Assembly: GCA_019240015.1 (NCBI GenBank)
Contig: JAFAZB010000268.1
Coordinates: 1 to 6,985 of the forward strand
DNA: 6,985 bases
Direction of reading: 5' to 3'
DNA from: Solirubrobacterales bacterium
GTDB taxonomy: Bacteria > Actinomycetota > Thermoleophilia > Solirubrobacterales > Solirubrobacteraceae
The notes beneath the pieces were generated by a model. It was not told where the DNA came from. It made no database searches and saw only the letters and a list, made by a program, of their open reading frames with translations. How positions within the stretch are numbered: position 1 is the stretch's first letter; the number at the start of each line of letters is the position of its first letter. Shown piece by piece: positions 1 to 6,109 of this stretch. The position numbers and the translations under genes were made by a program.

Positions 1-1
1 G

Positions 2-31
2 CTGCTCGGCATAAACCTGCACGTCAAGTGA
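2..31 (+). CDS. Possible C-terminal end of a convergent gene (partial)
   Basis: Reading the plus strand from base 2 gives nine codons (LLGINLHVK) and then TGA at 29-31. Eight of the nine codons end in G or C, as expected for coding sequence in this genome, although ATA is a rare codon here. If real, it is the tail of a gene entering from the left and converging on dnaE, with 15 nt between the two stop codons. The fragment is too short to name. An alternative is that the DNA after dnaE is non-coding, or that a minus-strand gene starts at the ATG at 12-10 and leaves the window. Confidence is low. Confidence 0.3.
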   Translation: MLGINLHVK

Positions 32-46
32 GCCTGGGGACGGCGC

Positions 47-3000
47 TCAGGCCGAGGCCGCGACCGGCGACGCGTCGCCTCTCAGCAGCGCCCGGCCGAG
101 CAGCGCGTCGAGCTCCGCATGCAGCCCAGGGCCGCGGCTGACCCGGAAGCCGGGGCCAAGCCTCAGCCGCCGCTCGCCGACCGAGGTGCTCAGCTCGATT
201 ACCACGTCGCAGTCACCGGGAAAGCCGGCCAGCAGCTCCTTGAGCTCGCCGAGCACGGCCGCGGGCAAGGCGCTCGCGTCGACGCGCAGGCGGAGTGCGG
301 CCGGCCGCAGCACTCGCCGCGCCGCCTCCTCCTCGGCCCGCTGCACCTCTTCGGAGCTCGGCTGAAAGCGCTCCACCTGCTGGGCGACGATGCAGGTCTT
401 GTCACGGTCCTTGTGGTCGACCCGGCCACGTACAAGCACGATCGAGTCCGGCCTGAGCGCCTCCTCGCTGGACGCGAGCGCGTTTCCGAACACCAGGATC
501 TCGACCGACGCCTCGAGGTCGTCGAGCGTTGCGAACATCATCGGGTCGCCCTTCTTGGTTCGGATCCGCTTGGCCTGGGTGATCATCCCGCCCACCGTGA
601 CCCAGTCCCCGTCACGGCGCCCCGGGAGCGTGCTGAGCGGGCAGTCGACCCGCTCGCCGAGCGCGGCTCCCACCTCCTTGAGCGGGTGGGCGGAGATGAA
701 CAGCCCGATCGACTCCTTCTCGGCCGCCAGCAATTGCGCGCGGTCGTATTCCCCCAGCGGGATCGGCGCGTGGCTCGGCGCCAGCACCCGAGTGGAGTCG
801 CCCGCGCCCGGCGCGGCCAGGCCGGCGCCGAGGTTCAGGCCGAGGTCGAAGATCGACCCCTGACCGATCTGGGCGTCCTGCTGGGACTTCTGGCCGGCCG
901 CCTGCGCCTGCTCCAGCACCGACAGCATCCCCTTGCGAGACGCTCCGGTCGAGCCGAGCGCCCCGCACTTGATGAGCGCCTCGATCGACTTCTTGTTGAC
1001 CGTCCGGTTGTCGACCCGGGAGCAAAAGTCCCACAGATCGCGGAACGGACCCCCTTCCACCCGCGCTCGCTTGATCGCCTCGACCGCCTGATAGCCGACG
1101 CCCTTGACGGCGTCGAGACCGAACCGGATGTTGCCGTCTACGACCACGAACTCGTGGTCTGAGAGGTTTACGTCCGGGGGCAGGATCGAGATCCCCATCT
1201 GCTCGGCCTGGGCGACGAAGAACGGGACCTTGTCCTTGGTGTCCATCACCGAGGAGATCAGCGCGGCCATGTACTCGGCGGGGAAGTTGGCCTTCAGCCA
1301 CGCGGTCCGGTACGCGATCAAGGCGTAGCACGCGGAGTGCGATTTGTTGAACGAATAGTCGGCCGAGCGCTCGTTCGCGGTCCACAGCTGCTCGGTCACT
1401 TGCTCGGCGGTGCCAGAGGTGCGGCAGCCGGCAAAGAACTCGGGCTTGAGCTTGGCCATCGCCTCGCGGTTCTTCTTGCCGATCGCCTTGCGCAGGTCAT
1501 CCGCCTTGGCGCCGCTGAAGCCGGCGATCTCCTTGGCGATCTGCATCGCCTGCTCCTGGTAGACAACCACCCCGTGGGTCGATTCCAGGATCGGCCGCAG
1601 ACGCTCGTCGGCGTAGGTAACGGCCTCGTGGTTGTGCTTGCCGCGCGTGTAGGCCGGGATCTGCTCCATCGGCCCAGGGCGGTACAGGGCGTTGAGCGCG
1701 ATCAGGTGCTCGAAGTCTGAGGGCTGCACGCGCTTGAGCGTCTCCCGCATCCCCTCGGACTCGAACTGGAACACGCCGATCGAGTCGCCGCGGGCCATCA
1801 TCTCGTAGGTCTTGGGGTCGTCGAGGGGCAGCGTCGTCATGTCGGGGCGCTCGCCACTCGAGCGCTCGATGATGTCGAGCGCGTCCTCGATCACATCGAG
1901 GTTGCGCAACCCCAGGAAGTCCATCTTCAACAGCCCGATCTGCTCGATCGGCTTCATCGTGAACTGGGTGACGATGCGGAACACCTTCTCGCCCTTCTCG
2001 TCCACGCCGGCGTCGGCGATCTGGAGCGGGACGATGTCGGTCAGCGGGCGGTCGGCGATCACCACCGCGGCAGCGTGGATCGAGGAGTTGCGGACGATCC
2101 CCTCGAGGCCCTGCGCCACCTCGACGATCTCCTTGGCGGTGCCGTCGCGATCGATCTCGGCGCGCAGCGGTTGCCCGGGCTTCAGGCAGTCCTCGAAGCT
2201 CGGCGGGCGGCCCATCACCGGGTCCGGGATCAGCTTCGCGAGCCGGTCGCCGGCGCCGTAGTCATGTCCCAGCACCCGTGCCGCGTCCCGGGTGGCGGCG
2301 CGCGGGAACATCTTGCCGAAGGTCACGATCTGTGCGACCGATTCGCGCCCGTATTTCTCGGTCACGTAGCGGATCACACGCTCGCGGCCACGGACCGAGA
2401 AGTCGATGTCGATATCGGGCATCGAGACCCGCTCGGGATTCAGGAACCGCTCGAACAGCAGGTCATAGCGCAGCGGGTCGACATCGGTGATCTGCAGCGC
2501 GTAGGCGACGAGCGAGCCGGCGGCCGAGCCGCGACCCGGTCCGACCGCGATCCCCGAGTCCTTGGCGTACTTGACGAAGTCCCAAACGATCAGGAAATAG
2601 CCGCTGAAACCCATCCGTTCGACCACGTCGAGCTCGTACTCGGCTCGCTCGACGGCTTGCGCCGGCGGCGGATCGCTGTACCGATGCCTGAGCCCCTCCA
2701 ACACGCGCGAACGCAGGTAAGCGCTCTCGCTCGCGCCATCAGGCGTGGGGTAGCGAGGGATCAGCTGGCGCTCGAGCTCGAGCTCCACGTCGCAGCGCTC
2801 CGCGATCTCCAGCGTGCTGGCCACAGCTTCTGGCAACTCGGTGAAAGCCTGCGCCATCTCATCGCTGGAGCGCAGGTAGAACTCATTGCGCTCGAAGTTG
2901 ATCTTGGGTTCGCTGAGCGTCGATTTCGTCTGCACGCAGAGCAGGGCCGCGTGGCGGTGGTAGTCCTCGCGGCGCAGATAATGGACGTCGCCCGTCCCGA

Positions 3001-3604
3001 CCAGCGGCCGACCCAGCTCGCGGGCGATCCTGACGATCCCTTCGTTTGCCTTCTCTTGGGCGGCGAGCCCGTTCTTCTGCACCTCGAAGTACACGTTCTC
3101 GGCTCCCAACGCATTGAGCAGCTGATCTGCATGGGCGCGCGCATCTGCCGCCCTACCGTCCAGCAGGTGCTGGCAGAAGCGGGACTGCAGACAGCCCGTG
3201 AGCGCGATCAACCCTTCGCCATGGGCGGCGATCTGCTCGAGGTCGACCGACGGCTTACCGCGCTGGTAGCCCTCGAGGAAGCCGGCCGAGGACAGCTTGA
3301 CCAGGTTGCGATAACCGGCTGGGTTCGCCGCCAGGAGCGTCAGGTGGAACCGGTCGAGCCGGCCGGGAGCCCGCCGCCCGTGGTCTTCCACCACGTACAG
3401 CTCGCACCCGAGGATCGGCTTGATTCCGTGTCGTCGGCAAGCCGTGAACAGCTCGATCGAACCGTTCATGACGCCATGATCGGTCAGTCCGAGAGCCGGT
3501 TGCTCGAACGAGGCCGCGCGCGCGGCGAGGTCCTCGATCTTGCAGGCGCCGTCGAGCAGGGAGTACTCGGAGTGCACGTGCAGATGGGCGCAGCTGGGGC
3601 TCAT
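47..3604 (-). CDS. dnaE: DNA polymerase III subunit alpha (DnaE1 type), complete
   Basis: This is the catalytic subunit of the replicative DNA polymerase, which extends primed DNA at the fork as part of the Pol III holoenzyme. From the ATG at 3604 it has 1185 residues, typical of the family. Residues are numbered from that ATG. An N-terminal PHP domain (about 1-280) opens with HLHVHSEYSLLDGA. The nine metal-ligand positions known from mycobacterial DnaE1 all appear kept: H9, H11, D18, H43, E68, H87, C138, D206 and H208. This predicts an active PHP 3'-5' proofreading exonuclease. The palm has GPGRGSAAGS (from 355) and PDIDIDF with catalytic D397 and D399; the third Asp is D562 in KMDFLGL. Finger motifs YRPGPME (641) and NKSHSACYALIAYRTAWLKA (753) are present. 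A helix-hairpin-helix region lies at about 826-900, a beta-clamp-binding-like QGSIF at 915-919, and an OB fold at about 1000-1082. A GTG at 3628 would add eight residues. I prefer the ATG because homologues start close to the HLH motif and a hairpin sits just before the GTG. Neither start has a clear Shine-Dalgarno sequence. No frameshift is seen. Confidence 0.97.
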   Translation of the reverse strand: MSPSCAHLHVHSEYSLLDGACKIEDLAARAASFEQPALGLTDHGVMNGSIELFTACRRHGIKPILGCELYVVEDHGRRAPGRLDRFHLTLLAANPAGYRNLVKLSSAGFLEGYQRGKPSVDLEQIAAHGEGLIALTGCLQSRFCQHLLDGRAADARAHADQLLNALGAENVYFEVQKNGLAAQEKANEGIVRIARELGRPLVGTGDVHYLRREDYHRHAALLCVQTKSTLSEPKINFERNEFYLRSSDEMAQAFTELPEAVASTLEIAERCDVELELERQLIPRYPTPDGASESAYLRSRVLEGLRHRYSDPPPAQAVERAEYELDVVERMGFSGYFLIVWDFVKYAKDSGIAVGPGRGSAAGSLVAYALQITDVDPLRYDLLFERFLNPERVSMPDIDIDFSVRGRERVIRYVTEKYGRESVAQIVTFGKMFPRAATRDAARVLGHDYGAGDRLAKLIPDPVMGRPPSFEDCLKPGQPLRAEIDRDGTAKEIVEVAQGLEGIVRNSSIHAAAVVIADRPLTDIVPLQIADAGVDEKGEKVFRIVTQFTMKPIEQIGLLKMDFLGLRNLDVIEDALDIIERSSGERPDMTTLPLDDPKTYEMMARGDSIGVFQFESEGMRETLKRVQPSDFEHLIALNALYRPGPMEQIPAYTRGKHNHEAVTYADERLRPILESTHGVVVYQEQAMQIAKEIAGFSGAKADDLRKAIGKKNREAMAKLKPEFFAGCRTSGTAEQVTEQLWTANERSADYSFNKSHSACYALIAYRTAWLKANFPAEYMAALISSVMDTKDKVPFFVAQAEQMGISILPPDVNLSDHEFVVVDGNIRFGLDAVKGVGYQAVEAIKRARVEGGPFRDLWDFCSRVDNRTVNKKSIEALIKCGALGSTGASRKGMLSVLEQAQAAGQKSQQDAQIGQGSIFDLGLNLGAGLAAPGAGDSTRVLAPSHAPIPLGEYDRAQLLAAEKESIGLFISAHPLKEVGAALGERVDCPLSTLPGRRDGDWVTVGGMITQAKRIRTKKGDPMMFATLDDLEASVEILVFGNALASSEEALRPDSIVLVRGRVDHKDRDKTCIVAQQVERFQPSSEEVQRAEEEAARRVLRPAALRLRVDASALPAAVLGELKELLAGFPGDCDVVIELSTSVGERRLRLGPGFRVSRGPGLHAELDALLGRALLRGDASPVAASA

Positions 3605-3633
3605 GGCGGCTGTAGCGAGGATATGCACCGGCG

Positions 3634-3654
3634 CGGACGCCGTGGCCGCGTCCG
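3634..3654 (-). promoter_or_regulatory. Short hairpin in the leader before dnaE
   Basis: A perfect 7-bp inverted repeat, CGGACGC and GCGTCCG (plus strand 3634-3640 and 3648-3654), encloses a 7-nt loop. It lies in the 69-nt gap between the stop of the upstream gene and the dnaE ATG. Its downstream arm on the message ends 5 nt before the alternative GTG at 3628 and about 29 nt before the ATG at 3604. There is no U-tract, so it is not an intrinsic terminator. It could be an RNA processing or stability element or a translation modulator, or chance in DNA this GC-rich. Confidence 0.3.
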
Positions 3655-3673
3655 GGCAGCGGCCCAGCCGATT

Positions 3674-6061
3674 TCAGCCGCTCTGTGCGCGCTTGATCCA
3701 CGCCAGCAGAAGCGCGAACGGCCGCTGCTCGCCACGGACCTCGAGTCGTTGCGGCCGCTCGCCCGCGAGCACCGCCAGCAGTTCGTCCTTCGGACAGACG
3801 ATCGTGGTCTGCACCGGTCCTTCCGGCGGGCTCCCCGCGGCCCTTGGCGCGGCGCCGTCACGGACCTGGAGAGCACCGAGCACACGATCGGTCTCCCGAT
3901 GGGCGATCGTGAAGCGCTCGCCCGCCGTCCATGACGGCTCGATCATCAGCGCGACCACGCTCAGCACCCGCGATGGCTCGATCCGCACGCCCTCCGCATA
4001 CAGCGTGCTCAGCTCCAGCGGCGTGCGGATCAAGGCCCGCAGCGCCGCGAGCAGATCGCGATCGCCGCGGACGCGCGCCACGCCAGGACCAAGGCGGCGG
4101 CGCAGCGGGCCCGCGGTGAGCAGCCGAGCGAGGCTGGCGAGATCCCCCACAGCCTGGAAGTCGACGTGCGCCGAGGGGCGCGGAGCGTCGCTGTAGACGA
4201 TCTCAGGGGCGTCCGTACGAACCGTCACCTGGACGCACCCGAACTCCTCGCCGAGGACCAGGTCGTAGGCGACCGGACGCGGGTACGCCGCACGCTGAGC
4301 AGGAAGCAGGTCGAGCAGCAGACGACCGGCGCCGGCGGCGTCCCGCCTCGCGAGCGCGCGGAACACCGGCGCTAGCCAGGGCCGTTGCGCCCCGCCGGGC
4401 TCGGGCTGCTGTTGATTGTCAGGCGGCTCGAGGAACACGAGCCGCGGCGGCTCCGGATCCTCGCTGCGCTCCTGCACCCCGCTCGGCGCGGGCTCCTCTG
4501 GGGGCTCCTGCGCCGCCTCCTGCTCCTCGGGCGTGGCCGCCTCGCGCAGGCGCGCCAGCGCCTCGGCCAGGCGCTGGGGCTCGATCACGTCGGCCGGGCG
4601 CGCCGACTCCGAGGAGGCCTGCAACGCGCGGACGGCTGCGAGCGCCGTGCGCAGCTCTTCGATCGCGCGGTAGGCGCGCTCCGAGCGCACCCGCTGATCG
4701 CGCAGCTCGCGTTCGAGCTCCGCGGCCCGCTGTTGGGCGCGCGCGCGGGCGGCGCTTTCGCGCTCGGCGGTCGATCGAAGCCCGTCGAGCTCGCGCCGCA
4801 GCTGCTCCAACGTCGCCGAAAGCTGACTCTCCGCCCCCAGCCTCGCCTCCAGCCGGGCCCTCGCCGTGACCAGCTCCGCGCGCAGGTGCGCCTCCGCGGC
4901 GGCACGTGCCTCGAGCTCGCGGGCCATCGCGTCCAGTCTGCTCTGCCCCCCCGGCCCATCGGATGGCTCGCCAGGGACGCTTGGGGGGTCGGGGTTGGTG
5001 GGAGGGTCGGCGTCGGCCGGCGGGTTGGAGCGGGCCGGCGCCGGCCGGCACGGAGGCTCGGCCGGCATCCGCGCCGACCGCGTCGCCTGAAGCGCCACCA
5101 GCCCGCGTTCCGCCGCGAGCGCAAGCCCCGCCTTCCGCACCAGCTCCGCGCTGCGCCCCCGCTGCGCCTGCAACGCGCGCTCTGCTTCCAACGCGCGCTC
5201 GGCCTCGCGGCGCTCTGCCCGCTCGCGCGAGGCCCGCGCCGCAGCGGCGAGTTGCTCGGCCTCGTCCGCGCGCCGGCGAAGCAGCTCGATCTCACGCTCG
5301 AGCTGCCGCACCCGCTCCTCGGCGGCGGCCAGCTCGCCGAGCACCCGCTGCGCGCTCTCCGCCTCGCGCGTCCGTGCCGTGAGCGCTTCCTCGAGCTCGA
5401 GCCTGAGCGCATGCTCGGCATGCATGCGCTGCTCGGCGGTCCGCCGGTCGCGATCGCTGCTCGCGAGCAGCGCCCCCAGTCGCGCGGTTTCGCTCCGAGC
5501 GTGGACGAGCTCGCGCTCGAACTCCTCGATCCGAGCGGCCAACTCCGCCGCTGCATCTTCTGCCTCGGCGGCGCGCCGACGCGCGCTCTCGGCGGCCAGC
5601 TCCGAGCTTCGCTGGCGCCGCGCCGCCAGCGTCTGGGGGTCGGTTGGCTCCGCGGGCTCGGGCTCGGATGGCTCGGGCGGCTCGGGCTCGGGGTCCGCGG
5701 CTCGCGCCTCCCCGGCGGGCCCGGCCCCCACGGGCTCGACCGCGGTCGGAAGCGGCACCACGACGGCGCCGAACTGAAGCCAGGTGCGCCCACCGAGGTG
5801 AGGCGCCAGCCAGGCCGGGATCGAGAAGCTCATGCGCCAGGTCCCGGGAACCGTGCCGGTCAGGCTCGGCGGTTCCGGCATCGCGGGAAAGCGGTGACGT
5901 CTCCCGTGTGCCTCGATCACCAGCAGCGGCTGACCGCTCCAGGCCGGACGCCGACGGCGCCATCGCCCGGTGATCCTGACGGTGAGATTTTCGCCCCCCT
6001 CGGCGAACCACTCGACCGTCTCGATTCCGAGCGCGGACGGCGCTCCCGGTGGCTCGCTCAT
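3674..6061 (-). CDS. Coiled-coil protein with Trp/Arg-rich N-terminal domain and SCP2-like C-terminal region, function unknown
   Basis: I do not recognise a named family for this complete 795-residue protein. Residues 11-108 look like a compact beta-rich domain, with six Trp before residue 95 and a basic patch RWRRRR at 33-38. Residues 111-142 are a Pro/Glu linker. A long Ala/Glu/Arg/Leu coiled coil runs from about 145 to 328. A Pro-rich spacer covers 332-372, and a second coiled coil about 374-485. A further Pro/Glu linker runs from 510 to 560. The last part (562-795) is globular. Two segments there (about 595-678 and 700-792) each show beta strands, then a hydrophobic helix before Gly, then a strand with a Gly and a terminal helix, as in SCP2-like sterol/lipid-carrier folds. 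This assignment is made by eye and is tentative. There is no signal peptide and no membrane segment, so it is probably cytoplasmic. The ATG at 6061 lies 48 nt after the preceding gene, and dnaE follows 69 nt downstream, so co-transcription is likely. Its second coiled coil resembles that of the upstream protein. A scaffold or organising role fits the shape but is inference. Confidence 0.88.
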   Translation of the reverse strand: MSEPPGAPSALGIETVEWFAEGGENLTVRITGRWRRRRPAWSGQPLLVIEAHGRRHRFPAMPEPPSLTGTVPGTWRMSFSIPAWLAPHLGGRTWLQFGAVVVPLPTAVEPVGAGPAGEARAADPEPEPPEPSEPEPAEPTDPQTLAARRQRSSELAAESARRRAAEAEDAAAELAARIEEFERELVHARSETARLGALLASSDRDRRTAEQRMHAEHALRLELEEALTARTREAESAQRVLGELAAAEERVRQLEREIELLRRRADEAEQLAAAARASRERAERREAERALEAERALQAQRGRSAELVRKAGLALAAERGLVALQATRSARMPAEPPCRPAPARSNPPADADPPTNPDPPSVPGEPSDGPGGQSRLDAMARELEARAAAEAHLRAELVTARARLEARLGAESQLSATLEQLRRELDGLRSTAERESAARARAQQRAAELERELRDQRVRSERAYRAIEELRTALAAVRALQASSESARPADVIEPQRLAEALARLREAATPEEQEAAQEPPEEPAPSGVQERSEDPEPPRLVFLEPPDNQQQPEPGGAQRPWLAPVFRALARRDAAGAGRLLLDLLPAQRAAYPRPVAYDLVLGEEFGCVQVTVRTDAPEIVYSDAPRPSAHVDFQAVGDLASLARLLTAGPLRRRLGPGVARVRGDRDLLAALRALIRTPLELSTLYAEGVRIEPSRVLSVVALMIEPSWTAGERFTIAHRETDRVLGALQVRDGAAPRAAGSPPEGPVQTTIVCPKDELLAVLAGERPQRLEVRGEQRPFALLLAWIKRAQSG
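4983..5006 (+). other. Potential G-quadruplex motif inside a coding region
   Basis: On the plus strand, four G-runs (4983-4988, 4991-4994, 5000-5002, 5004-5006) are separated by loops of 2, 5 and 1 nt, meeting the usual G3+N1-7 definition. The run lies on the template strand of the 795-residue coiled-coil gene, in the part that encodes its Pro-rich spacer (CCN proline codons give G-runs on the opposite strand). It may be only a by-product of proline codons in a GC-rich genome. Confidence 0.4.
5171..5200 (-). repeat. Short 18-bp periodic repeat in coiled-coil coding sequence
   Basis: The 12-bp string CAACGCGCGCTC occurs exactly at 5171-5182 and again at 5189-5200, 18 bp apart and in frame. 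It encodes repeating ERALEA / ERALQA units (residues about 288-299) near the end of the first coiled coil of the 795-residue protein. This fits growth of the coiled coil by small in-frame duplications. Confidence 0.5.
5655..5691 (-). repeat. 24-bp imperfect repeat encoding the Pro/Glu linker
   Basis: GGCTCGGGCTCGG occurs at 5655-5667 and 5679-5691, a 24-bp (eight-codon) offset in frame. On the minus strand it encodes the EPEPPEPSEPEPAEP stretch (residues about 125-139) between the N-terminal domain and the first coiled coil. It is a low-complexity flexible linker and probably variable in length between relatives. Confidence 0.5.
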
Positions 6062-6109
6062 CGCGCCCGAAGGTAGGCGCCCGGGCGGACGGATTCGCCA
6101 TTCGCGACG

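Noticed and set aside
32..52. Possible terminator GCCTG...CAGGC between dnaE and the left-edge fragment
   Set aside because: The stem is only 5 bp with an 11-nt loop and no T-tract, and it overlaps the dnaE stop codon; it is not distinguishable from chance.
119..1162. Plus-strand frame of 347 codons near the left edge
   Set aside because: It is antisense to the DnaE OB-fold, clamp-binding and helix-hairpin-helix regions, so it is a shadow frame.
2075..3934. Long open plus-strand frame (about 619 codons) opposite dnaE
   Set aside because: It is fully antisense to conserved DnaE motifs; such long shadow frames are expected in very GC-rich coding DNA, and its protein is low-complexity with no recognisable motif.
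4385..6076. Long open plus-strand frame (about 563 codons) opposite the coiled-coil gene
   Set aside because: It encodes an Arg/Leu/Gly-rich product that mirrors the coiled-coil codons on the other strand, with no plausible domain.
5292..6101. Minus-strand frame starting at the ATG at 6101 (269 codons), overlapping the 795-residue gene
   Set aside because: It is out of frame with the convincing domain-containing gene and gives an Arg/Ala-rich product without motifs, so it is a frame shadow.
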